Positions 54,571 to 63,663 are shown, numbered from the stretch's first letter. The stretch: DNA of 64,000 nt from Streptomyces sp. NBC_01446 (GCF_026340095.1 NZ_JAPEPO010000001.1:6360001-6424000); one strand, 5' to 3'. Made by a program: numbers and translations. Notes: generated from the sequence alone by a model not told the origin.

Positions 54571-55014
54571 TCAGCTCTGGTTGAAGAAACCGTCCGTCGG
54601 ACGGCTCTCCGCCTCACCGTTGACCACCTGCGTGTCGGCAGGGCTCAGCAGGAACACCCGGTTCGCCACCCGCTCGATGGAACCCCGCAGCCCGAACGTG
54701 AGCCCGGCCGCGAAGTCGACGACGCGCTTGGCGTCCCCGGGCTCCATGGCCGTGAGGTTGATGATGACCGGGACACCTTCCCGGAACATCTCGCCGATGC
54801 CACGGGCGTCCCGGAATCCGTCCGGGGTGACCGTGCCGATCCGGCGGCCCTGCTCCTCGGCGGCGTCGGCCGCCACCTTCACGCGCGGGTCCGTGACCCA
54901 GGCTGCGCCGGTCTGGGGCTCGGACCCCTCGGCGTAGTCGTCGTCGTAGTAACGCTCGTCATCGTTGTCGTCGACGAGGCCAAGCCAGGCACTCGCCTTG
55001 CGCACCGATCCCAT
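54571..55014 (-). CDS. SepF-like cell-division protein
   Basis: 147 aa. ATG 55014 has GAGGAGG 6-7 nt upstream. The N-terminus MGSVRKASAWLGLVDDNDDERYYDDDYAEG has the SepF amphipathic-helix-plus-acidic-linker layout. The core GVPVIINLTAMEPGDAKRVVDFAAGLTFGLRGSIERV is the SepF polymerising domain. SepF binds FtsZ and the membrane. It is isolated, not in the ftsZ-ylmD-sepF cluster, so it is probably one of the two Streptomyces SepF-like paralogues (SflA or SflB), by position most likely SflA. These fine-tune FtsZ in hyphal septation and sporulation. Confidence 0.92.
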   Translation of the reverse strand: MGSVRKASAWLGLVDDNDDERYYDDDYAEGSEPQTGAAWVTDPRVKVAADAAEEQGRRIGTVTPDGFRDARGIGEMFREGVPVIINLTAMEPGDAKRVVDFAAGLTFGLRGSIERVANRVFLLSPADTQVVNGEAESRPTDGFFNQS

Positions 55015-55304
55015 GGACGCCTCCTCTCACAGCGGTTCCTCTGCGTTCCGCATCCCTATGGTCGTCCATGATGCGGATGGTGCGCCAAGTGGATAGTCGC
55101 CGCGCGGGGTTTTCGTGACGCTACTGGTGCAGAGTCAACACGGCGCTGTCCCGTGAATCCCAAGGGTCGTACCCCGTACGGCTGCTGACAGTGAGTGAAA
55201 TATGATTCTTCGCGGCGTATGGGTGACGGCCGGGGCGTACGGGTGAACGGCACCCTCGATACGATGCCGCAGCTTACGTCTTCGAGACCCTCGGGGGAGT
55301 CGTC

Positions 55305-56642
55305 TTGTTCGGAATAGTCCGGCCTTGCAGCCATCGTCTCGGCGAGGGGCTCCAGGCGCAATGGATGGCTCATCTGTGCGGACTCTGCCTGGCACTTCGC
55401 GGTGACCACGGGCAGTTCGCCCGAGTTGTCACGAACTACGACGGTTTGCTGATCTCGGTTCTGACGGAGGCTCAGGCCGAACACGCCGCCGGGGGACGGC
55501 GCACGGCGGGGCCCTGTCCGCTGCGCGGGATGCGGACCGCGTCCGTCGCGCAGGGCGACGGCGCCCGGCTCGCCGCGGCCGTCTCGCTGGTTCTCGCCTC
55601 GGCGAAGGTCAGCGACCACGTCGCCGACGGCGACGGCCTGCTGGCCCGCAGGCCGGTGGCCGCGGCGGCCCGCCGGGTCGCCACCAAGTGGGGAAAGGCC
55701 GGTTCCCGTACGGGTTCTGACGTGGGGTTCGATACGGCGGTCCTGGTCGACGCCGTGGAGCGCCAGATGGGGGTCGAGGCGCTCGCCGGCCTCGGCACCC
55801 CGGTACTCACGGTCACCGAGCCGACCGAGACGGCGACCTCCGCCGCTTTCGCGCACACCGCCGTCCTCGCCGGACGCCCCGGCAACGCGGCGCCGCTCGC
55901 CGAGGCCGGCCGGCTCTTCGGGCGGCTCGCGCACCTCCTGGACGCCGTGGAGGACAAGGAAGCTGACGCCGCGTCGGGTGCCTGGAACCCGCTCACGGCG
56001 ACCGGCACGGACCTCGCCGAGGCGCGCCGCCTCGCCGACGACGCGCTGCGCGGCATCCGCCTCGCCCTGCGCGAGGCCGAATTCGTCGACGGCACGCTCG
56101 CGCACCTGCTGCTCGTCCACGAACTGCGCCGCTCGGTCGACCGCGTCTTCGGTACGACGGGCTGCGCGCACGGAACCGACGCGTCCCACGGAACCGACGC
56201 GTCCCACGGCGCCGGCCCCGCGCGCGGCGCGCACGCTCCGGCCGCGTCCACGCCGCAACAGCGCCCCGGCGTGCCCGGCCCCTGGGTGCCCACCGGATCG
56301 GGCCCGTATGTGCCGCCCGGGTCCTCGGGCCCGTACGGTTCGCAGAATCCGTACGGCGGCGGACAGGGCGGGCCCGGTGGTCCGGGCGGGCCCGGTGGCT
56401 TCGGCGGCGGGCCGTCCTTTCAGCCGCCGAAGCCCGGCAAGCGCGGGTTCTTCGCCGGGTGCGCCGCGGCCATCGGGCTCTGCTGCACCTGCAAGGTGTG
56501 CTGTGCCGACGAGTTCGAGGGGCCCTGGTCCCGGAAGAAGCGCGACGGCTGGTGCAGCGAATGCTGCTCCACCGACTGCAGCTGCTGCGAGGCGTGCTCC
56601 ATCTGCGAATGCTGTGAGTGCTGCTCCTGCTGCGACTGTTGA
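55305..56642 (+). CDS. DUF5685-like protein with a 21-cysteine tail
   Basis: 445 aa from TTG 55305, with GGGGGAG 5-6 nt upstream. The N-terminal domain (MFGIVRPCSHRLGEGLQAQWMAHLCGLCLAL) has spaced Cys residues and ends near residue 285. A Gly/Pro-rich linker (about 285-375) follows. The last 61 residues hold 21 cysteines in repeated CC/CxxCC pairs, with a short hydrophobic segment (FFAGCAAAIGLCC) and a basic patch (WSRKKRD) between. I place the N-terminal half in DUF5685 by sequence pattern, with moderate certainty. No function is known to me. Metal or disulfide clustering in the tail is an inference. It is divergent from the sepF-like gene; TACGAT at 55260 is a weak -10. Confidence 0.85.
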   Translation: MFGIVRPCSHRLGEGLQAQWMAHLCGLCLALRGDHGQFARVVTNYDGLLISVLTEAQAEHAAGGRRTAGPCPLRGMRTASVAQGDGARLAAAVSLVLASAKVSDHVADGDGLLARRPVAAAARRVATKWGKAGSRTGSDVGFDTAVLVDAVERQMGVEALAGLGTPVLTVTEPTETATSAAFAHTAVLAGRPGNAAPLAEAGRLFGRLAHLLDAVEDKEADAASGAWNPLTATGTDLAEARRLADDALRGIRLALREAEFVDGTLAHLLLVHELRRSVDRVFGTTGCAHGTDASHGTDASHGAGPARGAHAPAASTPQQRPGVPGPWVPTGSGPYVPPGSSGPYGSQNPYGGGQGGPGGPGGPGGFGGGPSFQPPKPGKRGFFAGCAAAIGLCCTCKVCCADEFEGPWSRKKRDGWCSECCSTDCSCCEACSICECCECCSCCDC

Positions 56643-56694
56643 GCCCCCGGGCGCGGGTCGCCGCGGGTTACGGGTCGCGGGTCCGGGTTCGGGG

Positions 56695-57657
56695 TCAGTC
56701 CTTGATCTCGGGCGGTGAGATCTGTGACTTCTCGATCGCGGACTCGCTCGTGCCCCACTTCGTCAGGATCTTGTCGTACGTCCCGTCGGCGATCAGCTTG
56801 TTCACCGCCGCCCGGAACGCCGGCGCCAGCTTCGTGCCCTTCTTGAAGGCGAAGCCGACGTCGAGGCGGTGGTACTCGTTGAGGAACTTCAGCCCCTCCT
56901 GCTGTGCTACGGCGTACCGCAGCCCGTTGATGGTGCTCATCACCACGTCGGACCGGCCCTGCTGGAGGGACGACCAGATCGCGCTCTGGTCGGCGTACGT
57001 CTTCACGCTGTACGCCTTCTTCCCGGCGTCCGTGCAGAGGTGCTTGTTCTCCTCCAGGGTCGCTTCGAAGGTGGTGCCCGCGCCGGTCGCCACGTTCAGG
57101 CCGCACAGCTGCCTGAGGTCGGTGACTTTCTTCAGGCCGCTGTCCTTGCGCACCGCGAAGCCTTGGCCGTCATTGATGTACGTGACGAAGTCGATCGTCT
57201 TGCGCCGCTCGTCCGTGACGCCGAAGTTGCCTGTGCCCAGGTCGTACTTGCCGCTGCCGAGTGCGGGCAGGATCGCCTCGAAACCGGCCGCCTCCCGCTT
57301 CAGTTTCAGCCCGAGGACCTTGGCGACGGCGTCGGCGAAGTCGATGTCCTGGCCGGCGGCGGTCCTGCCGTCCTCCAGGTAGAAGGCGCCGGGCGGGGTG
57401 CCGCCGATGGAGGCGCCGACGGTCAGCCTGCCGCGGGCCCGGACGTCCGCGGGCAGCAGCTTCGCCGCCGCCTCGTCCTTCCTGACGGCCTTCACCACGT
57501 CGGTCGTGGGAATCCTGTCGCTCTTGCCCGCGGGTGCGGCGCCACCGGCGGAGGCTCCGGGGTCGCCGGTGCCGCAGCCGGTCAGTGTCAGCGTGGCCGT
57601 GGTGATCAGCGCGAACGCGGTGGTGAGCCGCTGATGGGTCGTCAAGATTGTACGCAT
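56695..57657 (-). CDS. Amino-acid-type ABC substrate-binding lipoprotein (family 3)
   Basis: 320 aa from ATG 57657. Lipoprotein signal with lipobox LTGC, Cys-28, so it is anchored outside the membrane. The family 3 solute-binding pattern is clear: RLTVGASIGGTPPGAFYLEDGR, VAKVLGLKLKREAAGFEAILPALGSGKYDLGTGNFGVTDERRKTIDFV, then GLRYAVAQQEGLKF. It is divergent from the permease operon at 58199 with a 541-bp gap, and likely supplies ligand to that importer together with the second lipoprotein at 62646. No ribosome binding site of normal spacing is obvious. Confidence 0.93.
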   Translation of the reverse strand: MRTILTTHQRLTTAFALITTATLTLTGCGTGDPGASAGGAAPAGKSDRIPTTDVVKAVRKDEAAAKLLPADVRARGRLTVGASIGGTPPGAFYLEDGRTAAGQDIDFADAVAKVLGLKLKREAAGFEAILPALGSGKYDLGTGNFGVTDERRKTIDFVTYINDGQGFAVRKDSGLKKVTDLRQLCGLNVATGAGTTFEATLEENKHLCTDAGKKAYSVKTYADQSAIWSSLQQGRSDVVMSTINGLRYAVAQQEGLKFLNEYHRLDVGFAFKKGTKLAPAFRAAVNKLIADGTYDKILTKWGTSESAIEKSQISPPEIKD

Positions 57658-57782
57658 GGCGTGTAGTTCTGCCCTTCGAAGACAACAGGCACGCAGGGAT
57701 GAGGAGACAGCTGAGGGGAGGGGTACGCGAGGACGCGTGGGTGTGTGAAGGCGCGGACGAGTGAGCGCACTTGGGCGCACCG

Positions 57783-57845
57783 GAAAACGCAGAAAACGCA
57801 GAAAACGCAGAAGACTCAGGAGACGCGGGAGACGCGGGAGACGCG
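57783..57845 (+). repeat. Seven 9-bp tandem repeats between divergent operons
   Basis: Three copies of GAAAACGCA (57783-57809), one intermediate GAAGACTCA, then three copies of GGAGACGCG (57819-57845), all in 9-bp phase. The first half is unusually A-rich for this genome. A 9-bp period is close to one DNA helical turn minus one, so it could be a protein array site, or a slippage tract. No reading frame through it looks coding. Confidence 0.8.
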
Positions 57846-58077
57846 GGAAAGCCCAAAACGCGGCATGCGTCTGGAAGCGTCAGAAAGCGTCGAGAAGAGA
57901 GAGAAACAGACGCGCAGCGGGCGTCAGAAGGGCATCAACAGGACGCCGACCACACTCGACCGAAGTCGATGTGGGAGCGCGTGACCAGCCACTGCTGCGG
58001 ATGCATGGGGCAAGTGGAACAGGCATCCGTTTCCGCGTCAACTCACATGAGACGTACGGCTCACACTCTGGACAGCC

Positions 58078-58108
58078 TTGACAGCGAGCGGAGCGAGCCC
58101 CGTACCCT
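58078..58108 (+). promoter_or_regulatory. Promoter of the ABC permease/flavoprotein operon
   Basis: A consensus TTGACA (58078-58083), a 19-nt spacer and TACCCT (58103-58108). It is the best vegetative -35 match in the window and lies about 90 nt before the first gene. Confidence 0.65.
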
Positions 58109-58198
58109 CGGTGAGGGGACCGCTGCTGAGGGGCTCGGCCCGCAAGTTCCGTGTGAAGGCAAGACCGTGCTGGATTCCAGTGCCCACGGAGCCTTCCC

Positions 58199-59065
58199 AT
58201 GTCCTCGAACACACTCGCAAAGACCGCGCCTGCCGCGGCCGGACCGCCCGCCGACGCCGGTGAGGGGCAGCCTCGCATCGTCAGCCGGCCCCGTACCGGC
58301 CAGTGGCTCGCCGCCGTCGTCGTCCTCGTACTCCTCGCGCTCGCCGCCAACTCGGTGATCCGCAACGACGCCTTCCAGTGGGACGTCGTCGCCGACTACT
58401 TCACATCGGCGTCCGTCCTGCGCGGACTCGGTCTCACCCTCTGGCTGACCGCCCTCGTCATGGCGCTCGGCTTCGCCCTCGGCACCCTGCTCGCCGTCAT
58501 GCGCCTGTCCGCCAACCCCGTGCTGCGCGCGGTGAGTTGGGGCTACGTCTGGCTGTTCAGGTCGATGCCGATCCTCGTGCAGCTGCTGTTCTGGTTCAAC
58601 ATCGGGGCGCTGTACCCGCACATCCTCGGCGTCAGGACCGTCGACCTGTTCGGGCCGATCACCGTCGCCATCATCGGCCTCACCCTGCACGAGGCCGCGT
58701 ACGCCGCCGAGGTGGTGCGCGGCGGCATCCTCTCCGTCGACCGCGGGCAGATCGAGGCCGCGCAGGCGCTCGGGCTGAGCCGGCTGCGGCGCTGGCGGCG
58801 CATCATCCTGCCGCAGGCCATGCGCTCCATCGTGCCGCCGGCCGGGAACATGCTGATCGGCACCCTCAAGGGCACCTCCATCGTCAGTGTCATCGCCGTC
58901 CAGGACCTGCTCTACTCGGTGCAGCTCGTCTACCACCGCACCTACCAGGTCATCCCGATGCTCCTGGTCGCCACCATCTGGTACGTCGTGGTCACCTCGC
59001 TCCTGAGCGCCGGCCAGTTCTACGTCGAGCGGCACTACGCGCGCGGTTCGGAGCGCACCCGATGA
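58199..59065 (+). CDS. Amino-acid-type ABC permease 1 (HisMQ family)
   Basis: 288 aa from ATG 58199. About five membrane helices after a Pro/Ala-rich 30-aa cytoplasmic start. The EAA motif, EAAYAAEVVRGGILSVDRGQIEAAQALGLS, shows the ATPase-contact loop; it is preceded by VWLFRSMPILVQLLFWF. Permease of the polar amino acid/cystine type. It probably pairs with the 60862 permease, as both share 50% or so of their motif region. ATGA overlap with the flavoprotein gene makes them translationally coupled. Confidence 0.95.
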   Translation: MSSNTLAKTAPAAAGPPADAGEGQPRIVSRPRTGQWLAAVVVLVLLALAANSVIRNDAFQWDVVADYFTSASVLRGLGLTLWLTALVMALGFALGTLLAVMRLSANPVLRAVSWGYVWLFRSMPILVQLLFWFNIGALYPHILGVRTVDLFGPITVAIIGLTLHEAAYAAEVVRGGILSVDRGQIEAAQALGLSRLRRWRRIILPQAMRSIVPPAGNMLIGTLKGTSIVSVIAVQDLLYSVQLVYHRTYQVIPMLLVATIWYVVVTSLLSAGQFYVERHYARGSERTR

Positions 59066-60819
59066 GGCCCTCACTGGTGATCGTGGGAGCCGGTCCGCGG
59101 GGGACCGGCATCCTGGAGCGGATCGCCGCGAACGCACCCGAGTACGCCGGGCTCGAACTCGACATCCATCTCGTCGACCCCTTCCCGCCGGGCGGCGGAC
59201 GGGTCTGGCGGCAGGCGCAGTCCCCGCTGCTCTGGATGAACTCGCAGTCTCAGGACGTCACGATGTTCACCGACGACACGGTCGAACTCGACGGTCCGGT
59301 ACTCCCCGGGCCCGCCCTGCACGAGTGGGCGGACCTCGACGGCCGCGCGTTCGCCGACCGGCAGCTCCAGGGGGCCTATCTGGGCTGGGTGTACGAGCGG
59401 TCCGTGGCCGCGCTCCCGCCGGGCGTCACCGTCCGGCACCACCCGCGCCGCGCCCTGCGCGTCAGCGGCCCCCGCGAGGGCCGCCAGCAGGTGTGGCTCG
59501 ACGGGCGCGCCCGCCCCCTCCTCGCCGACACCGTCATCCTCGCCCAGGGGCACCTGGACGCCGAACTCGACGCAGAGCAGCGGGAGTTGAGCGCGTACGC
59601 ACGCGAGCACGGACTCGTCCACCTGCCGCCCGACTTCACCGCGGACAGTGACCTGTCCGCGCTCGCGCCCGGCGAAGACGTCCTCGTCCGCGGCTTCGGC
59701 CTGGCCTTCATCGACCTGATGGTGCTCCTGACGGAGGGCCGCGGCGGACGGTACGAGGGGGACACGTACCTCCCCTCGGGGCGCGAGCCGGTCCTGCACG
59801 TCGGTTCGCGGCGCGGCATCCCCTACCACTCCAAGATCGGCTACGACTGGACCGGTGAGCGCCCGCCGCTGCCCCGCTTCCTCGGCCCCGCCCAGATCGA
59901 CGAACTCCTCGCCCGCCCCGACGGCTACGACTTCCGCCGCGACGTGTGGCCCCTGATCGACAAGGAACTCGGCTTCGCCCACTACCACCGCCTGTTCGCC
60001 GCCCACCCCGAGCGCACCGCCGTCGCCTGGGCCGACTTCGAGGAGAAGTACGCCGCCGCCGAACCGCTGAGCGCCGAACTCCAGGCCCTCGTGGCCTCCG
60101 CCGTGCCCGACCCGGCGGACCGCCTCGACCTCACGGCCCTCGACCATCCGCTGGACGGCGTACGCCACACCTCGTACGAGGAGCTCCAGGACGGGCTGCG
60201 CGGCTACATCACCGCGGACCTCGAACGCCGCCACGACCCCGCGCACAGCCCCGACCTCGCCGTGTTCCTCGGTCTGCTCTCCGTGTACGGGCAGGTCGTG
60301 CGGCTCGGCGACATCGGGTCCTGGTGGCACGGCTTCTTCAGCTATCTCGCCTCCGGGCCGCCCGGACCGCGGCTGCGGCAACTGCTCGCGCTCTCCCGGG
60401 CCGGCGTCGTGAAGTTCGCCGGCGCGGACATGCGGGTCACCGCCGAGGACGGCGTCTTCCGCGCCACGAGCGCCACCGTGCCCGGTTCCATCATCGAGGC
60501 CCGTGCCCTCGTCGAGGCCCGCCTGCCGCACCCCACGCTCGCCCGCACCCGCGACCGGCTCCTGCGCGAGCTGTACGAGGAGGGGGCACGGGCGACCCCG
60601 GCCGGGCTCCTCGCGGTCGACCCCGAGGACGGGCGCGTCCTGCACCGCGACGGCACGGCACATCCGCGCCGCTTCGCGCTCGGCCCGCACACGAACGCGC
60701 GCGGCGCCGGGGCGTTCACACGGCCGCGCACGAACAGCCCCTCGTTCCGGCAGAACGACGCCACCGCCCGCGCGGTCCTGGCGTTCCTGCGCGACCTCTC
60801 CTGTCGTGCCGCGGCTTGA
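59062..60819 (+). CDS. FAD/NAD(P)-binding protein within the ABC operon
   Basis: 585 aa from ATG 59062, overlapping the permease stop (ATGA). Dinucleotide-binding motif VIVGAGPRGTGILERIAANAP at residue 6, then VWRQAQSPLLWMNSQSQDVTMFTDD and an inner region with VILAQGHLDAELDAEQ. A second Rossmann-type block, DVLVRGFGLAFIDLMVLL, lies near 215. The pattern fits the family of FAD-dependent proteins related to adenylyltransferase-free FAD/NAD(P) oxidoreductases (NAD_binding_9 type). It is larger than a flavin reductase and has no signal peptide. Within this operon it may oxidise the imported substrate or serve the luciferase-like monooxygenase; the exact reaction is unknown. Confidence 0.85.
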   Translation: MRPSLVIVGAGPRGTGILERIAANAPEYAGLELDIHLVDPFPPGGGRVWRQAQSPLLWMNSQSQDVTMFTDDTVELDGPVLPGPALHEWADLDGRAFADRQLQGAYLGWVYERSVAALPPGVTVRHHPRRALRVSGPREGRQQVWLDGRARPLLADTVILAQGHLDAELDAEQRELSAYAREHGLVHLPPDFTADSDLSALAPGEDVLVRGFGLAFIDLMVLLTEGRGGRYEGDTYLPSGREPVLHVGSRRGIPYHSKIGYDWTGERPPLPRFLGPAQIDELLARPDGYDFRRDVWPLIDKELGFAHYHRLFAAHPERTAVAWADFEEKYAAAEPLSAELQALVASAVPDPADRLDLTALDHPLDGVRHTSYEELQDGLRGYITADLERRHDPAHSPDLAVFLGLLSVYGQVVRLGDIGSWWHGFFSYLASGPPGPRLRQLLALSRAGVVKFAGADMRVTAEDGVFRATSATVPGSIIEARALVEARLPHPTLARTRDRLLRELYEEGARATPAGLLAVDPEDGRVLHRDGTAHPRRFALGPHTNARGAGAFTRPRTNSPSFRQNDATARAVLAFLRDLSCRAAA

Positions 60820-60861
60820 ACCTGCTCGCCCCCTTCTCTCCCCTGTTCCAGAGGAACCGCC

Positions 60862-61758
60862 ATGTCCCTGACCAGTGATCCACCCATCGACACAACGACA
60901 CCGGCCACGACCGCCGACGGCGCCGACGACCACGCCGCGCTGAAAGTGGTGCCCGTCCGTCACCCCTGGCGCTGGGCCGCCATCGTCGCGACCGTCGTGC
61001 TGCTCGCCCAGTTCGCGCACGGATTCATCACCAACAGCGGCTGGGAATGGGGGGTGTTCGCCGAATACTTCACCGCCGACGTGGTCCTCAAGGCGGTGTG
61101 GGTCACCCTTCAGCTGACGTTCTACGGAACGGCGCTCGGGTTCGCGCTCGGCATCGTCCTGGCCTTCATGCGCCTGTCCGCCAGCCGGTTCCTCCAGGCC
61201 GTCGCCTTCGGCTACATCTGGGCGTTCCGATCGATCCCGCTGATCGTCCAGCTGCTCTTCTGGTTCAACCTGGCGTATCTGTACAAGGAGTTGAAGTTCG
61301 GCATCCCCTTCGGGCCCGGCTTCTTCTCCTTCGACACGATGGGCCTGGTCGGCGCGATGAGCGCCGCCGTCCTCGGGCTCGCGCTCCACCAGGCCGCGTA
61401 CGCCGCCGAGATCGTGCGCGGCGGCGTACTGGCCGTCGACAGCGGCCAGTTGGAGGCCGCGGCCGCGCTCGGCATCCCCCGGCTGCGGCAGATCCGCCGC
61501 ATCGTCCTGCCGCAGGCCATGCGCTCGATCCTGCCCAACGCGGCCAACGAGGTGATCTCCCTCTTCAAGGGCACCTCGATCGTCTCCGTCATGGCGATCG
61601 GCGAGCTCTTCTACCAGGTCCAGGTCATCTACGGCCGCAACGGGCGCGTGGTCCCGCTCCTGATGGTCGCCACCGTCTGGTACGTGCTCCTGACCAGCGC
61701 GCTCTCCGTCCTCCAGCACTACGTAGAACGACACTTCTCGAAGGGAACCACCCGATGA
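60862..61758 (+). CDS. Amino-acid-type ABC permease 2 (HisMQ family)
   Basis: 298 aa from ATG 60862, with CAGAGGAA upstream. The same organisation as permease 1: a polar N-terminus of about 35 aa, five helices, AFRSIPLIVQLLFWFN, and EAA loop QAAYAAEIVRGGVLAVDSGQLEAAAALGIP. It likely forms a heterodimer with permease 1. It overlaps the ATPase gene (ATGA at 61755-61758). Confidence 0.95.
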   Translation: MSLTSDPPIDTTTPATTADGADDHAALKVVPVRHPWRWAAIVATVVLLAQFAHGFITNSGWEWGVFAEYFTADVVLKAVWVTLQLTFYGTALGFALGIVLAFMRLSASRFLQAVAFGYIWAFRSIPLIVQLLFWFNLAYLYKELKFGIPFGPGFFSFDTMGLVGAMSAAVLGLALHQAAYAAEIVRGGVLAVDSGQLEAAAALGIPRLRQIRRIVLPQAMRSILPNAANEVISLFKGTSIVSVMAIGELFYQVQVIYGRNGRVVPLLMVATVWYVLLTSALSVLQHYVERHFSKGTTR

Positions 61759-62585
61759 GCGACGCGGACGCCGGCCGGACCATGGTCGACATCAAGGCCG
61801 TACACAAGAGCTTCGGCACCCTGGAAGTGCTGCGCGGCATCGACCTGGAGGTGCGCACCGGCGAGGTCACCGTCGTCCTGGGCCCGTCGGGCTCCGGCAA
61901 GTCCACGCTCCTGCGCACCATCAACCACCTGGAGAAGGTCGACAGCGGCTGGATCAGCGTCGACGGCTCCCTCGTCGGCTACCGGCGCGACAACAGGGCT
62001 ACGGCCCGAAGGGCCTCCGGCAAGGGCGGTGGTGGGGGACGGGCGGGCAAGCTGTACGAGCTGAGCGAGCGCGAGGTGCTCAAGCAGCGCACTCAGATCG
62101 GCTTCGTCTTCCAGAACTTCAACCTGTTCCCGCATCTCACCGTCCTGGAGAACATCGCCGAAGCCCCGGTCTCCGCCCTCAAGCGCCCCCGCAAGGACGC
62201 GCTCGACCGCGCGCGCAGGCTGCTCGACCGCGTCGGGCTCGCCGACAAGGCCGGCGCCTACCCGAAGCAGCTCTCCGGCGGGCAGCAGCAACGCGTCGCC
62301 ATCGCCCGCGCGCTGGCCCTCGAACCGAAGCTGCTGCTCTTCGACGAGCCGACGTCGGCGCTCGACCCCGAGCTCGTCGGCGAGGTCCTCGACGTCATCA
62401 AGGACCTGGCGCTCCAGGGCACCACGATGATCGTCGTCACCCACGAGATCGGCTTCGCCCGTGAGGTCGCCGACACCGTCGTCTTCATGGACGAGGGCCG
62501 CATCGTCGAACAGGGCGCCCCCGGTGACGTACTGGACGCACCGCGCCACGACCGCACGAAGGCGTTCCTCTCCAAGGTCCTCTGA
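61755..62585 (+). CDS. Amino-acid-type ABC ATP-binding protein
   Basis: 276 aa. P-loop GPSGSGKST at 43-51, signature LSGGQQQRVAIARAL, Walker B LLLFDEPTSALDPELVGE and H-loop VVTHEIGFA. It has the GlnQ/TcyN family layout, except for an insert of about 30 residues after residue 75 (RATARRASGKGGGGGRAG and on) that is Gly/Arg-rich and absent from usual family members. The Q-loop FVFQNFNLFPHLTVLENI follows it. It should drive both permeases from the cytoplasm. Confidence 0.96.
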   Translation: MSDADAGRTMVDIKAVHKSFGTLEVLRGIDLEVRTGEVTVVLGPSGSGKSTLLRTINHLEKVDSGWISVDGSLVGYRRDNRATARRASGKGGGGGRAGKLYELSEREVLKQRTQIGFVFQNFNLFPHLTVLENIAEAPVSALKRPRKDALDRARRLLDRVGLADKAGAYPKQLSGGQQQRVAIARALALEPKLLLFDEPTSALDPELVGEVLDVIKDLALQGTTMIVVTHEIGFAREVADTVVFMDEGRIVEQGAPGDVLDAPRHDRTKAFLSKVL

Positions 62586-62645
62586 CCCTCGCGCCCCCTT
62601 TCGGCCCTTCCTTCCAACTCACCTTGCTCACCCAGGAGTTCTCTC

Positions 62646-63617
62646 ATGCTGTCCCGCCGCACCCTCGCCCTGTCCGTCGCCGCGCTCGTGGCCGCGCCCC
62701 TGCTCACCGCCTGCGGAGGTGACAGCGACGCCGCGACCGGCACCGGCAAGGGCGGCTCCGAGAAGGTGGGCGGCATCAACATCGGGCCCGACCAGCACCG
62801 CATCCACGCCAAGAAGGTCGACGCGATCGCGGCCAAGCTGCCGGCCGCCGTGCGCGAGCGCGGCACGCTCAGGCTCGGCGGCAGCGCCGACGCCTCGCCG
62901 CCACTCGGCTTCTACGCCACCGACGACAAGACCCGCATCGGTTCCGAGATCGACCTCGCGACTCTCGTCGCCGACACGCTCGGCCTGAAGATCGAGTTCT
63001 CCCCGGTGTCCTGGGAGAACCTCTTCGTCGGCCTCGACAGCGGCAAGTTCGACGCCGTCTTCTCGAACGTCACCGTCACGGAGGAGCGCAAGGAGAAGTA
63101 CGACTTCGCGACCTACCGGCTCGACAACATCGCGTTCGAGGCGAAGAAGGGCACGAGCTGGCGGGTCAAGGAGCCCAAGGACGTGGCCGGGAAGACCATC
63201 GCCGTCTCCTCCGGCACCAACCAGGAGAAGATCCTCGTCGACTGGAGCAAGCAGGACGAGAAGGCGGGCCTGAAGCCGGTCAGCATCAAGTACTTCCAGA
63301 AGGACACCGACTACTACCTGGCTCTCCAGTCCGGCCGTATCGACGCCTACCTCGGCCCGAGCCCCAGCGCCGCCTACCACGTCGAGTCCGCCGGCCAGTC
63401 GCAGATCATCGGCACGCTCTCCGGCGCCGGCGACCGGATCCAGGGCAAGATCGCCGCCACGACGAAGAAGGACAGCGGACTCGTCGACGCGTACGCCGCC
63501 GCCCTCGACCACGTGATCAAGGACGGGTCGTACGGGCGCGTCCTGAAGCGCTGGGGTCTGTCGACCGAGGCGGTCGAGAAGTCGGAGATCAACCCGCCCG
63601 GCCTGCCCAAGCCGTAG
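62646..63617 (+). CDS. Second amino-acid-type ABC substrate-binding lipoprotein
   Basis: 323 aa from ATG 62646, with CAGGAG upstream. Lipobox LTAC with Cys-23. Family 3 pattern: RERGTLRLGGSADASPPLGFYATDDKTRIGSEIDLATLVADTLGL, then VFSNVTVTEERKEKYDFA and the hinge region KDTDYYLALQSGRIDAYLG. It differs clearly from the lipoprotein at 56695, so the importer may accept two related ligands or two forms of one. Confidence 0.95.
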   Translation: MLSRRTLALSVAALVAAPLLTACGGDSDAATGTGKGGSEKVGGINIGPDQHRIHAKKVDAIAAKLPAAVRERGTLRLGGSADASPPLGFYATDDKTRIGSEIDLATLVADTLGLKIEFSPVSWENLFVGLDSGKFDAVFSNVTVTEERKEKYDFATYRLDNIAFEAKKGTSWRVKEPKDVAGKTIAVSSGTNQEKILVDWSKQDEKAGLKPVSIKYFQKDTDYYLALQSGRIDAYLGPSPSAAYHVESAGQSQIIGTLSGAGDRIQGKIAATTKKDSGLVDAYAAALDHVIKDGSYGRVLKRWGLSTEAVEKSEINPPGLPKP

Positions 63618-63663
63618 CCCGCCCGCTGCCCCGTTCTTCCGTTCCTCGTCCAAGGACCTGCTC

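Larger units (their letters stand above)
57658..58198. other. Divergent control region of the ABC cluster, 541 bp
   Basis: It contains seven 9-bp tandem units (57783-57845), a promoter at 58078-58108 and an mRNA leader of roughly 85 nt before the first permease. The leader has GC-rich segments that could fold (GCTGCTGAGGGG, GTGCTGGATTCCAGTGCC), but no known riboswitch consensus was matched. No tRNA or credible gene. Confidence 0.5.

Noticed and set aside
57745..57984. A 79-codon frame through the 9-bp repeats.
   Set aside because: The Lys/Thr/Gln repeat sequence is caused by the tandem DNA repeat. There is no ribosome binding site and codon use is unlike the rest of the window.
57990..58198. 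A riboswitch (cobalamin or SAM type) in the leader of the ABC operon, prompted by GCCACTG near 57985.
   Set aside because: The short match lies before the mapped-by-eye promoter and other conserved blocks of these riboswitches are missing.
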